Source: Peteryoungia desertarenae (GTDB lineage Bacteria > Pseudomonadota > Alphaproteobacteria > Rhizobiales > Rhizobiaceae). Taken from it: 64,000 nt of DNA. Both the position numbers and the translations under genes were made by a program. Below are positions 16,530 to 25,740 of this stretch, piece after piece. The stretch is from NCBI RefSeq assembly GCF_005860795.2, contig NZ_CP058351.1, positions 372,001 to 436,000 of the forward strand. The letters run 5' to 3'. The number at the start of each line of letters is the position of its first letter. The first letter of the stretch is position 1. The notes under the pieces are model-generated. The model searched no databases and was not told the DNA's origin. It worked only from the letters and a program-made list of their open reading frames with translations.

Positions 16530-18046
16530 GCGGACAGGTTCTGGAGATAGTCGGCGTCAGCAAGCGGTTCGGCCAGAACCTCGCCAATGATGATATTTCG
16601 CTGAGCCTTGCCAAAGGCGAGATCGTGGCTCTTCTGGGCGAAAACGGCGCCGGCAAGACGACGCTGATGAACATCCTGTTTGGCCATTATGTTCCAGATA
16701 AGGGCAAGGTGCTGATTGAGGGGAGCGAACTACCCCCGGGCAAGCCACGCGCTGCCATCAGGGCCGGGATCGGCATGGTGCATCAGCATTTCTCGCTGGC
16801 ACCGAACCTCACCGTTCTCGACAATGTCATGACAGGGACCGAAAGCCTGTGGTCGCTTCGCTCCAGACGCAGTCAAGCGCGTAGCAGACTGATGGCGATT
16901 GCAGAGCGTTTCGGCCTCAAGGTGGATCCCGATGCACGCCTTGGTGACCTTTCTGTGGGCGAGCAGCAACGCGTCGAGATCCTGAAGGCTCTTTACAATG
17001 ATGCGCGCATCCTGGTTCTCGATGAACCGACGGCGGTCTTGACCCAGATCGAGGCGGAAAGGTTGTTTGGGACGCTGAAGGACATGGCAGCCCAGGGCCT
17101 TTCCCTGATTTTCATTTCCCACAAGCTCGACGAGGTCATGGCAACGGCTGACAGAATTGTCGTGCTTCGCGGGGGCCGCAAGGTTGCAGAGCGCAAGGCA
17201 AGAGAGACCAGCAAGGCGGAACTTGCCGAGCTGATGGTCGGTCGGGCTGTCCAGCGGCCTGTGAGACAGGCATCGAAGCCCGGAGACCTCGTCCTGGAGG
17301 CCGCAGGACTGACGGTTCGCGAAGCTGGCGTCAACAAGCTGAATGCCGTCGACTTTCGCCTGCGGGGTGGCGAGGTTCTCGGTATCATCGGCGTTGCCGG
17401 CAATGGTCAGACGAGCCTCGCCCGGGTCTTGTCGGGGACGCTTGCCCCTTCCTCCGGGAACCTCATGCTTTATGGCAAGCGCATGGAACAGATGACGGTG
17501 GGTGACGCCGTTCTGGCCGGGATTGGCCGAATACCCGAGGACCGCAACAAGGAGGGTGTCATCGGCGAGATGGCGATCTGGGAGAATGCGATCCTGGAGC
17601 GCCTGTCGGAGTTTTCCCGTCATGGTCTCGTCGACAAAGGGGCCGGGATTGCGCTCTCCAGGCGCATCATCGACCAATTCGATGTCCGGGGTGGAACACC
17701 CGCAAGTCGCATCAGCCTGCTGTCGGGCGGCAATATGCAAAAACTCATACTCGGTCGAAACCTGATCAACCGACCGCGCATCCTTCTGGCCGCTCAGCCC
17801 ACCCGGGGCCTCGACGAAGGGGCCGTGGCCGCAGTGCATGAGCGCATTCTGGAAGCAAGGCGAGGAGGGACCGCCGTTCTCCTGATCTCGGAGGATCTTG
17901 ACGAGGTCATGGCGCTCGCCGACCGGATCCAGGCCATCGTGGGCGGCAGGCTTTCGCCCTCCATTGACGCGGACGAAGCCTCTTCGCGCAAGCTCGGGCT
18001 GATGATGGCGGGCGAATGGGAGAGTGAGGTGATCCATGCGGTTTGA
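16526..18046 (+). CDS. BMP-type ABC transporter ATP-binding protein with two ATPase domains
   Basis: A 506-residue fused ATPase of the YufO/RbsA-like class. The first domain has Walker A GENGAGKTT, signature LSVGEQQRVEILKAL and Walker B LVLDEPTAVL. The second has GVAGNGQTS in place of a normal Walker A, LLSGGNMQKLILGR and ILLAAQPTRGLD. The degenerate second site is normal for this family. Translation starts in the ATGA overlap with the amidase and ends 11 bp inside the first permease gene. It drives the nucleoside/nucleobase importer of this operon. Confidence 0.92.
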   Translation: MSGQVLEIVGVSKRFGQNLANDDISLSLAKGEIVALLGENGAGKTTLMNILFGHYVPDKGKVLIEGSELPPGKPRAAIRAGIGMVHQHFSLAPNLTVLDNVMTGTESLWSLRSRRSQARSRLMAIAERFGLKVDPDARLGDLSVGEQQRVEILKALYNDARILVLDEPTAVLTQIEAERLFGTLKDMAAQGLSLIFISHKLDEVMATADRIVVLRGGRKVAERKARETSKAELAELMVGRAVQRPVRQASKPGDLVLEAAGLTVREAGVNKLNAVDFRLRGGEVLGIIGVAGNGQTSLARVLSGTLAPSSGNLMLYGKRMEQMTVGDAVLAGIGRIPEDRNKEGVIGEMAIWENAILERLSEFSRHGLVDKGAGIALSRRIIDQFDVRGGTPASRISLLSGGNMQKLILGRNLINRPRILLAAQPTRGLDEGAVAAVHERILEARRGGTAVLLISEDLDEVMALADRIQAIVGGRLSPSIDADEASSRKLGLMMAGEWESEVIHAV

Positions 18047-19085
18047 GCGGCGCGAACACCGATCCGTTCTTCTGGTCGTCGCAACACCCTTGATTGCGAT
18101 TGCTGCAGCCCTTGCGATTGCCGGCATTCTGATTGCCATTGCGGGTGCACCGGTTCTCGAAGCCTATTGGAGGATCCTTACAGGTGCATTCGGCTCCCGC
18201 CTCTCGGCGACCGAGACGCTCACGCGCGCAACGCCGCTCATCCTGACGGGCCTTGCCGCCGCTGTCGCCTTTCGCGCCAGGCTCTGGAATATCGGAGCGG
18301 AAGGTCAGTTCTATCTGGGTGCCATCATGGTGGCGGCGGTCAGTTCGCAACTGGTCGGAAACTGGCCGGCTGTGGTTCAGATCCCGGTGCTGCTCGCCGT
18401 CGGTGCCATGGCCGGCATGGTCTTGCTGCTGATCCCGCTCTGGCTGCGTCTCAGATTTGCGGTCGACGAAGTGGTGACGACGCTGCTTTTGAACTTCGTG
18501 GCCGTTCTTTTCGTCTCGATGCTGATCGATACGGTGCTGAAAGACCCCATGGCCTTCGGCTGGCCTCAGTCACAGCCGGTCAGTGACGACGGAATGCTGC
18601 CCAAACTTCTGGAACGGTCCCGTCTTCATCTGGGGCTGGCAATCGCCATCGCTCTCGCTTTGGTCCTGCATTTCGTCCAGTCCCGCACCGTCTTCGGCAT
18701 GCAGTCGCGTGCCGCCGGTCTCAATGCGCAGGCTGCCATCTTTGCCGGCGTGCCGCTCGGCCGCACCCTGGTCTTCGTTGCCTGTCTGTCGGGTGGTCTC
18801 GCCGGCCTTGCAGGATCGATCGAAGTCATGGGCGTCCAGGGCTATGTCACAACCGACCTGTCGCCCGGCTATGGTTACTCGGGTATCGTTGTTGCCATGC
18901 TGGCCAATCTCAATCCGATCGGGGTGGTTCTGGCCGGTCTCTTCACGGCCACCATGTTTGTCGGCGCAGACGGCATGAGCCGCAGCATGGGCATTCCAAG
19001 CTATATCGCCGATGTCTTTGTTGCGCTCTCGCTGCTCACCATGCTGGTTGCCGTCTTCTTCACGCAATACAGGATTCGCCGATGA
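18036..19085 (+). CDS. BMP-type ABC transporter permease (first)
   Basis: A 349-residue inner-membrane permease (BPD_transp_2 family, YufP-like) with about nine or ten hydrophobic segments. Motifs are ATPLILTGLAAAVAFRARLW and NIGAEGQFYLGA near residue 85, VVTTLLLNFVAV, and SPGYGYSGIVVAML near residue 280. It overlaps the ATPase gene by 11 bp and the second permease by 4 bp. The pair forms the membrane channel for the base or nucleoside delivered by the BMP protein. Confidence 0.9.
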   Translation: MRFERREHRSVLLVVATPLIAIAAALAIAGILIAIAGAPVLEAYWRILTGAFGSRLSATETLTRATPLILTGLAAAVAFRARLWNIGAEGQFYLGAIMVAAVSSQLVGNWPAVVQIPVLLAVGAMAGMVLLLIPLWLRLRFAVDEVVTTLLLNFVAVLFVSMLIDTVLKDPMAFGWPQSQPVSDDGMLPKLLERSRLHLGLAIAIALALVLHFVQSRTVFGMQSRAAGLNAQAAIFAGVPLGRTLVFVACLSGGLAGLAGSIEVMGVQGYVTTDLSPGYGYSGIVVAMLANLNPIGVVLAGLFTATMFVGADGMSRSMGIPSYIADVFVALSLLTMLVAVFFTQYRIRR

Positions 19086-20026
19086 GTGAAATCTTCGACA
19101 TCCTTGCCTCGGCGGGTCTGTGGGCTGCGGTCCTCCGGATTGCAACGCCGCTCATCCTGGGGACGCTTGGGGCGCTCTTGTGCGAACGGGCAGGGGTCCT
19201 GAACCTTGGCATCGAAGGCATCATGACCTTTGGTGCGATGATCGGCTGGCTTTCGGTCTATAACGGTGCGGATCTGTGGACCGGCTTCCTGATTGCCGCC
19301 CTGTCGGGTGCCGTCTTCGGCCTTCTTCATTCTGTTTTGACCGTCACGCTCGGTCTCTCCCAGCATGTGTCGGGTCTTGGCGTCACACTTTTTGCCTCAA
19401 GCTTTGCCTATTTCGTCTTCCGCATCCTCGTGCCTGTTGCGGGAACGCCCCCCACGATAGAACCGTTTCAGCCGATCGCCATTCCGGGCCTCAGTGACCT
19501 GCCATTTGTGGGCCCTGCGCTGTTCGTTCAGACGCCGCCAACCTATCTGGCAATCCTGCTCGCACTTGGTCTTGCCTATGTGATCTTTCGCACGCCGCTG
19601 GGTCTTGCGATCCGCATGACGGGGGAGAATCCGCATGCAGCCGAAGCGCAGGGGATCAATCCCATGGTGGTTCGTTATGGTGCGGTTATTGCCGGCAGCG
19701 CGCTGATGGGCATGGCGGGAGCCTTCCTGACGCTGTCTGCCTTCAACAGCTTCTTCCCAACCATGGTGCAGGGCAGGGGGTGGATCTGCATCGCGCTTGT
19801 CGTTTTCGCCACCTGGCGTCCCGGGCGAGCCCTGATGGGTGCCCTGCTCTTTGCCTTCTTCGATGCATTCCAGCTGCGTCTTCAGACGGTCCTCGGCGGT
19901 GCTGTGCCCTATCAACTGTTTTTGATGATCCCTTACGTCCTGTCGATCGCAGCGCTTGCGCTCATGGCGCGCCGTGCCCGCGTTCCCCAGGCCCTGATGC
20001 AACCCTATCGACGCGGCGAGCGCTGA
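19082..20026 (+). CDS. BMP-type ABC transporter permease (second)
   Basis: A 314-residue YufQ-like permease. Motifs are ATPLILGTLGALLCERAGVL with NLGIEGIMTFGA near residue 40, GLSQHVSGLGVTLFASSFAY, and QGRGWICIALVVFATWRP near residue 230. It starts in the ATGA overlap with the first permease. The following deaminase gene begins 19 nt after its stop. Together with the first permease it makes the transmembrane heterodimer. Confidence 0.9.
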   Translation: MSEIFDILASAGLWAAVLRIATPLILGTLGALLCERAGVLNLGIEGIMTFGAMIGWLSVYNGADLWTGFLIAALSGAVFGLLHSVLTVTLGLSQHVSGLGVTLFASSFAYFVFRILVPVAGTPPTIEPFQPIAIPGLSDLPFVGPALFVQTPPTYLAILLALGLAYVIFRTPLGLAIRMTGENPHAAEAQGINPMVVRYGAVIAGSALMGMAGAFLTLSAFNSFFPTMVQGRGWICIALVVFATWRPGRALMGALLFAFFDAFQLRLQTVLGGAVPYQLFLMIPYVLSIAALALMARRARVPQALMQPYRRGER

Positions 20027-20045
20027 AGAAACAAGAGGCCCTAAA

Positions 20046-21341
20046 ATGTTCGACCTGATCATTCGCAATGGCAATCTCCCGGATGGACGGCAGGGTTTCG
20101 ATATCGGGCTTGGCGCGGGCCGCATCAAGGCGATCGAAAAGCACATAGACGCGGAGGCATTCGAGGAGATCGACGCGACGGGACGGCTTGTCAGCCCGCC
20201 ATTCTGTGATCCGCATTTCCACATGGATGCGACGCTGTCGCTTGGCATGCCGCGAATGAATGTATCGGGGACATTGCTGGAGGGTATTGCGCTCTGGGGC
20301 GAGCTTCGACTGCTTCTGACCAGAGAGGCCCTGGTTGACCGGGCGCTGCGCTACTGTGATCTCGCTGTCTCCCAGGGGCTTCTCTTCATCCGCAGTCATG
20401 TCGACACGTCCGATCCACGGCTGGTGACGGCCGAGGCCCTCATCGAGGTGCGCGAGCGGGTTGCGCCCTATATCACCCTGCAGCTCGTCGCATTCCCGCA
20501 GGATGGCTATTTCAGGGCCCGTGACGGAGCGAGATCACTGGCGCGTGCCCTGGACATGGGGCTCGATATCGTCGGGGGCATTCCGCATTTCGAGCGGACC
20601 ATGGACGAGGGACGGCTCTCTCTCGAGGCGCTCTGTCGCATTGCCGCCGACCGTGGCTTGCCGGTCGATATCCATTGCGACGAAACGGATGATCCCATGT
20701 CGCGCCATATCGAGACGCTGGCGGCCGAAACCATTCGTCACGGCTTGCAGGGACGGGTGGCCGGTTCGCATCTGACCTCCATGCATTCCATGGACAATTA
20801 CTATGTCTCGAAGCTCATTCCGCTGATGGCAGAGGCACAGATCAACGTGATCCCCAACCCCTTGATCAACATCATGCTGCAGGGGCGCCACGATACCTAT
20901 CCCAAGCGTCGCGGGATGACGCGTGTGCGCGAATTGATGAATGCGGGATTGAATGTCTCCTTCGGCCAGGACTGCACCATGGACCCCTGGTATTCGATGG
21001 GGTCGGCAGACATGCTGGAGGTTGGCCATATGGCCATCCATGTTGCGCAGATGGGCGGAATTGAAGACAAGAAGCAGGTCTTCGAGGCGCTGACCGTGAA
21101 TTCAGCCCGCACCATGGGGCTTGACGGATACGGGCTTGAGGTCGGCTGCAATGCGGACCTGATCGTCCTGCAGGCAGCGGATGTGATTGAGGCATTGCGA
21201 TTGAAGCCGACACGGCTCGTGGTGGTCAAAGCAGGAAAGGTCATCGCCCGCAGCGCGCCCCGAATTGGCGAGTTGCGCCTTGACGGTCGTCCTCGCAGCA
21301 TTGATCCCGGTCTGGACTATGTGCCGGGCATCTATCGATGA
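20046..21341 (+). CDS. Cytosine deaminase-like amidohydrolase, predicted 5-methylcytosine deaminase
   Basis: A 431-residue amidohydrolase closely related to E. coli CodA. Metal and catalytic residues are present: His57 and His59 (DPHFHMD), Gln152 (FPQDG), His210 and Glu213 (HCDETDD), His242 (SHLTSMHS) and Asp309 (FGQDC). The residue equivalent to CodA Asp314 is Cys310, and the His before the metal Asp is Gln. In published work, CodA homologues without that Asp (for example in Rhodobacter and Klebsiella) deaminate 5-methylcytosine to thymine. NPLINIMLQGRHDTYPKRRG is nearly identical to CodA. It ends a nucleobase-type ABC operon, which supports base salvage. Plain cytosine or isocytosine-like substrates remain possible. 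Confidence 0.87.
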   Translation: MFDLIIRNGNLPDGRQGFDIGLGAGRIKAIEKHIDAEAFEEIDATGRLVSPPFCDPHFHMDATLSLGMPRMNVSGTLLEGIALWGELRLLLTREALVDRALRYCDLAVSQGLLFIRSHVDTSDPRLVTAEALIEVRERVAPYITLQLVAFPQDGYFRARDGARSLARALDMGLDIVGGIPHFERTMDEGRLSLEALCRIAADRGLPVDIHCDETDDPMSRHIETLAAETIRHGLQGRVAGSHLTSMHSMDNYYVSKLIPLMAEAQINVIPNPLINIMLQGRHDTYPKRRGMTRVRELMNAGLNVSFGQDCTMDPWYSMGSADMLEVGHMAIHVAQMGGIEDKKQVFEALTVNSARTMGLDGYGLEVGCNADLIVLQAADVIEALRLKPTRLVVVKAGKVIARSAPRIGELRLDGRPRSIDPGLDYVPGIYR

Positions 21342-21864
21342 ATCACGCATGGCTCGGTTGGCTCGACCCCATTGGAATTCATGATGGTGACTTCGATAGG
21401 CCACGCGCACAGTGTCAGCTCGCTTCGACCCGGTCGTGGAAGAGAAAGATCTCGAAGGGGAGGCACCTACCTCAAGCTTTCCCGTGACGCCGAGAGCAGA
21501 CCGCACGGGTGTCTCACCACTGATCAACATCGTGATCGTCGGATCGTGCAAAGGTCGAGAGGCAAACCGTCGGCTTCGCTGGGCGAAACCTTGCCTTCGC
21601 TGACATGGGAGACAGATTGCCAGACCATGAACGCAAGACGGGCAATGATCGATGATGAAGTGACGCAGCCTGCCGTCTAGAGAAGAACAGAAACAGGCAA
21701 ATCCAAACTGCGACTGCCGTCCAGAAAATCCCGTTTCCCCATTGTCTGCAAGCTTCCAGGGATCGACCGGCAGGTGGTGAAACAAGAGCCGGGCAACCAG
21801 CCTCGCTCTGTCATCATCCGTCAGGTTGCTGGCAAGCCAGGGCGTGAGGCCGCCGCTACCGGCT
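21342..21864. other. Convergent intergenic stretch without a recognised gene
   Basis: This 523-bp region lies between the deaminase and the AroE-like gene. A minus-strand frame through about 21720-21860 reads like protein (LTDDDRARLVARLLFHHLP) but has no start codon or usable ribosome-binding site, and the frame collapses to the left. It may be a fragment of a lost gene. Nothing else is seen. Confidence 0.4.
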
Positions 21865-22701
21865 TCATTCGCCCCTCAGGAGGTCTGCCCGCAAACGCTT
21901 TTCATCAAGTGGCAAGCCCGCAAATATCTCCCATGCATCGACGCCCTGGCCAATGAAGAGCTCATAGCCCGTGATGGTTTCAACACCCTGCATGCGGGCA
22001 TCCTGCAGGAAGACTGTATCAATTGGCGTATAGACGGCATCAAATGCCCAGACGGCGCCCCGCAGCAGGTCTTTGCTGATGGGTGAACCCGGATGGCGGT
22101 CCATGCCACGGGGGGTGCAATTGATGACCCCGTCGACGGGCCATGAAACCTCGTCTCCTCCCGTTGCAACCTCGATGCTGAGGCCGGGTCTGGCAAGCTT
22201 CAGGGCATCACGCAGAGCCTTTGCCTTGTCGATATCAAGATCTGCAATCCGCATCCGGGCAACACCCAGGGCGACCAACGCAAAACCGATTGCCTTTCCC
22301 ACCCCGCCTGCACCCAAGATCAAGACAGTACCGGGCGCCATTTCTCCGCGCGCCTGTCGATAGGCCCTGATGAAGCCGGAATGGTCGGTATTGAAGCCGT
22401 AAAGCCCGTCCTTTTCAAAGATAACCGTGTTGACCGCCCCCATCGCTCTGGTCAGGGGATCCGGTATGGTGACCTTTGCCGCAGCGCGCTCCTTGTAGGG
22501 ATAGGTTATGTTCACGCCGCGATATCCGGACGCTGCGACCTCTGCGAAGAGCTGGTCAAACCCCTTGCCCAGTTCGGCCGGCACGAGGCGTTCGTAGCTG
22601 ACTCTGCAGCCACTCTGCAGACCGGCGAGCTGGTGCAGCCGTGGCGCCTGTGATCTTGTGATATTGTCTCCGATCAGGCCGAGACGGATCGATCTGGTCA
22701 A
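21865..22701 (-). CDS. Shikimate/quinate dehydrogenase-like protein (AroE family variant)
   Basis: A 278-residue AroE-type NAD(P)-dependent dehydrogenase. The start is read as TTG at 22701 with AAGGA 8 nt upstream; no ATG fits the domain start. The nucleotide loop is LGAGGVGKAIGFALVALG. The catalytic Lys and Asp are in NITYPYKERAAA and FNTDHSGF. The substrate loop is GDNITRSQAPRLH, where AroE normally has a Ser-X-Ser pair; here the second Ser is Ala and the His is Arg. This, with its place at the end of a TRAP/DapA operon, suggests a catabolic role on a related cyclic hydroxy acid rather than aromatic amino acid synthesis. Confidence 0.82.
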   Translation of the reverse strand: MTRSIRLGLIGDNITRSQAPRLHQLAGLQSGCRVSYERLVPAELGKGFDQLFAEVAASGYRGVNITYPYKERAAAKVTIPDPLTRAMGAVNTVIFEKDGLYGFNTDHSGFIRAYRQARGEMAPGTVLILGAGGVGKAIGFALVALGVARMRIADLDIDKAKALRDALKLARPGLSIEVATGGDEVSWPVDGVINCTPRGMDRHPGSPISKDLLRGAVWAFDAVYTPIDTVFLQDARMQGVETITGYELFIGQGVDAWEIFAGLPLDEKRLRADLLRGE

Positions 22702-22783
22702 ATTTCTGATCCTTGTTGTTGGGCGGGTCTTTTGACGAAGACGGACTTGATTCTCCGATTTCCGGCCGCTTCCCCGTTTGCCT

Positions 22784-23758
22784 TCAATGCGGTCGGGCAG
22801 ATCCCGCAAGAGCGCCGATCTTTTCACGATAGACGCGCATCCCCTCCACGATGTGATCCAGGACGGTCTCGACCGCAAAATGGCGCGCTTCGATATCATA
22901 GTCGACACTGCGGCTTGATACGCCCGAAAATGTTCCGAGGCGCCGGTGGTAGTGTTTTGCAAGCTTCGGATAGCCGAGCATCTCCGACATGGCGGACAGA
23001 ACGAGGAACCTGTCCAGGTCTGCAGCCAGATCCGGATGCGCCCGACCATGATCGATCAGCCAGCGATAAAGATCCGGATGAAAATTGTTCATCACACCCG
23101 AGAAGCCGTGCCCTCCCGCTTGTATGGCAGGCCAGGCAATGGCGGCATTGGCATTGTTGATGGCAAGGGGCGTGCCCCTGACCAGGGACAAGCGTCGCTT
23201 GAGATGATCCAGGTTGCAGCTCACGTCTTTCAGAAAGGCAAAGCGACCGCTCTCGGCACACCAGCGCAACTCGTCATCACTCAACAGCCGCCTGTAGGGT
23301 GCTGGGCATTCGTAAAGCCCGAGCATCAGGTCTGAAGGGAGTGCGGAGAGGAGGCCCTCCATGCGTGCGCGAAACACATGTCCGTCTTCTTGCATGTCGG
23401 CAAGACGGTTCGTGACGAGAACAACGGCATCGACGCCTGTTCCCGCCATGGCGCTCAGCTCACGCTTTTGCTCGGCAAGATCCTCCGCAATATGGCCGGA
23501 CGCAACGACCGGCATTCGACCGGCAACCTGTTTGACGGCAAAACGGGCAAGATCGCAGCGTTCCTTCAGGGACAGGTAAACCATTTCGGACGACTGGCAG
23601 ACGGCAAAGAGCCCATGTGATCCATGGTCGATATACCATTCGATGAGGCGGGCATACCCGTCCCAGTCGATGCCGTTTTCCGGCGTAAACGGTGTGATCA
23701 TCACCGGGAAGACACCCTGCATTGAATGCTGCGTGGGTTGATGCGTGGAACTGGGCAT
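22784..23758 (-). CDS. Dihydrodipicolinate synthase/N-acetylneuraminate lyase family protein
   Basis: A class I aldolase of the DapA superfamily, about 324 residues. It has the N-terminal GVFPVMITPF and the TIM-barrel Schiff-base Lys in FAFLKDVSCN. The barrel Tyr is in GLYECPAPYRRLL, and AINNANAAIAWPAIQAGGHG matches the region after the Lys. AGGA lies 8 nt ahead of the ATG at 23758; an upstream ATG at 23791 lacks a site but overlaps the previous gene. Members split or form pyruvate-containing acids or dehydrate sugar acids. It sits between a TRAP permease and an AroE-like enzyme, so it likely acts on the imported acid. It is unlikely to be a lysine-pathway DapA. Confidence 0.85.
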   Translation of the reverse strand: MPSSTHQPTQHSMQGVFPVMITPFTPENGIDWDGYARLIEWYIDHGSHGLFAVCQSSEMVYLSLKERCDLARFAVKQVAGRMPVVASGHIAEDLAEQKRELSAMAGTGVDAVVLVTNRLADMQEDGHVFRARMEGLLSALPSDLMLGLYECPAPYRRLLSDDELRWCAESGRFAFLKDVSCNLDHLKRRLSLVRGTPLAINNANAAIAWPAIQAGGHGFSGVMNNFHPDLYRWLIDHGRAHPDLAADLDRFLVLSAMSEMLGYPKLAKHYHRRLGTFSGVSSRSVDYDIEARHFAVETVLDHIVEGMRVYREKIGALAGSARPH

Positions 23759-23793
23759 GACGTGGGTCCTGTCAGGGGAGGTAATGGACATGA

Positions 23794-25089
23794 TCAATTG
23801 GCGTAACCGAAGGCGCGGGGCAGCATCAGGGTCAGATCAGGAAAAAGGATCAGGGCGAGAAGGGCGACCACGAGGACGCCGAGAAACAGCCAGATTTCGC
23901 CAATGATCTCGGCGAGCGGTATGCGCGTCACCGCATTGATGACGAAAAGCAGTATTCCATAAGGGGGTGTAATCAAGCCGATCATGCAATTGACGATCGC
24001 TACCACGCCGAAATGAACCAGGTCGATCCCCAGTTCACGGCAGGCTGGAATGAAAAGGGGTATGATGACGAGAATGATGGTGGACGCGTCTAGGAAGCAG
24101 CCGAGCATCAGCAGAAGCAGGTTGACGCAGAGCAGGAACACAAGCGGATGCATGTCGATGCCGACGAGGGCTTGTGCCACGACATCGGGAATGTTCTCAG
24201 ACGCTACGATGTAATTGAGGATCAGCGCACCGCCGATGATCAGCCCGACCGCTGCGGAGGATCGGGCGCTGGCCACGAGAATATCGTAGAAATGGGCAAG
24301 GCTGAGCGACCGATAGAAGATGCTTGCAAGGATCAGCGCATAGAATGCTGCAACGGCTGCGGCCTCGGTTGGCGTCGTCACGCCGCCATAGATGCCATAG
24401 AGAAGGATCGCCGGCATCAGAAGTGCCGGCCCTGCGTTCAGCGTCAGGCGCGGAAATTCGCGGATCGGCACGGGGTCGTCTTTGGCAAATCCCCGCCTGT
24501 GCGAGATCCACACGTTCATCAACATAAGCACGGCTCCCATCAGAAGTCCCGGAACAATCCCGCCGAGAAAGAGGAAGCCGATCGACGTATTCGAGACCAG
24601 GGCATAGAGAACCATGGGGATGGAGGGTGGAATGATCGGCCCGATTGTCGCGGATGCGGCTGTGATCGCTGCGGCATAGCCGCGTGTATAGTGACCGGAT
24701 TTCACCATCATCTCGATGATCAGCTTGCCGATACCGGCTGCATCGGCGATCGCAGACCCGGACATGCCGGAAAAAACCAGCGAGGAGAGGATGTTCACAT
24801 GTCCAAGCCCGCCGCGAAATCGTCCGACAAGCGCGATGCAAAATTGCAGCAGCCGATCCGATACAGTCCCGGCATTCATGATGTTTGCGGCAACGATGAA
24901 GAGCGGCACGGCGAGAAGGATGAAGCTCTGATAGAGCCCATCCATCAGTATCTTGCCGCTGATGCCGATGCTTTGTCCCGTTGCTGCCAGATAGGCAAAG
25001 GAGGAGACAAGGATTGCATAGGCAATTGGCGTTCCCATGGCCGCAAGTCCCATGAGAATGATGAGGCAGAGAAGAAACTCGAAACTCAT
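23794..25089 (-). CDS. TRAP transporter large permease (DctM family)
   Basis: A 431-residue membrane protein with about twelve hydrophobic segments and the family motifs PLFIVAANIMNAG, SGMSGSAIADAAGIGKL, SATIGPIIPPSIPMVLYAL and LITPPYGILLFVINAV. It carries the Na+-coupled translocation step of the TRAP system. The ATG at 25089 overlaps the DctQ stop in an ATGA, and the gene ends just before the DapA-like gene. All three TRAP components are present in the usual order P-Q-M. Confidence 0.92.
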   Translation of the reverse strand: MSFEFLLCLIILMGLAAMGTPIAYAILVSSFAYLAATGQSIGISGKILMDGLYQSFILLAVPLFIVAANIMNAGTVSDRLLQFCIALVGRFRGGLGHVNILSSLVFSGMSGSAIADAAGIGKLIIEMMVKSGHYTRGYAAAITAASATIGPIIPPSIPMVLYALVSNTSIGFLFLGGIVPGLLMGAVLMLMNVWISHRRGFAKDDPVPIREFPRLTLNAGPALLMPAILLYGIYGGVTTPTEAAAVAAFYALILASIFYRSLSLAHFYDILVASARSSAAVGLIIGGALILNYIVASENIPDVVAQALVGIDMHPLVFLLCVNLLLLMLGCFLDASTIILVIIPLFIPACRELGIDLVHFGVVAIVNCMIGLITPPYGILLFVINAVTRIPLAEIIGEIWLFLGVLVVALLALILFPDLTLMLPRAFGYAN

Positions 25090-25673
25090 GACCTTGACCG
25101 CGGCATGGTGGAGGTTTCGGGTTCTTCCACACCGTAGCGGAAGGCATGCCAGACCCGTGAGAGATAGCGTATGCTGACAGCCAGCAGGAAGACGATGTAA
25201 ATCACATAGATGTCCCGCATGCGGATCCAGTCGCCAAACAGGTCTGCGAGCGTCGCCGTACGCTTCAGACGCAGGATCATGAATCGGTCCCAGGTCGGGA
25301 AAATTGAAATGAACAGGGCAATCGCAATGGCAAGCCCGGTAATGACGGCAAAGATGCGACGCATAGCCGGCGAAACGGCCACATAGAGAACATCAAAGGT
25401 GACGTGGTCATGGTTCCTGACCACGAAGGCATTGCCCCAGAAAACCAGCCAGACCCAGACGGCAAGGCAGAATTCGAGAGTCCAGCCGAAATTATCCGGT
25501 TGCAGCCAGGGCATGTTTTCCGCAATCCACGGCATCCTCGCGCTGTAACGGACCAGGACCTGAAGGATAAAGGTTGCGAACATGGCCGCCATCAAAGCCG
25601 CAGCGAATGCTTCGGCAGAACTGCGCGCGATTGACGTGATCCGGAACAAGTTATTGCCTCTGTCATGCCACAT
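25086..25673 (-). CDS. TRAP transporter small permease (DctQ family)
   Basis: A protein of about 195 residues with four membrane segments. Family features are FILQVLVRYSARMPWIAENM early on, WTLEFCLAVWVWLVFWGNAFV, and the charged loop RNHDHVTFDVL. The ATG at 25673 is used; a TTG at 25649 with AGAGG 7 nt upstream is an alternative that would still leave the first segment. It precedes DctM with a 4-bp overlap and follows the binding protein gene. It acts as the partner subunit of the large permease. Confidence 0.85.
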   Translation of the reverse strand: MWHDRGNNLFRITSIARSSAEAFAAALMAAMFATFILQVLVRYSARMPWIAENMPWLQPDNFGWTLEFCLAVWVWLVFWGNAFVVRNHDHVTFDVLYVAVSPAMRRIFAVITGLAIAIALFISIFPTWDRFMILRLKRTATLADLFGDWIRMRDIYVIYIVFLLAVSIRYLSRVWHAFRYGVEEPETSTMPRSRS

Positions 25674-25740
25674 CAGGATGTGGTCGGTGGAGAGGATGGC
25701 CGGGGGTCTGGGTGTCCCCGGCCAGATGTCGGTTCGGTCC

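Noticed and set aside
16730..18139. 469-codon minus-strand open frame
   Set aside because: Antisense to the double ATPase of the BMP operon; the plus strand has full Walker motifs.
24148..25137. 329-codon plus-strand open frame
   Set aside because: Antisense to the TRAP large permease; low-complexity charged composition.
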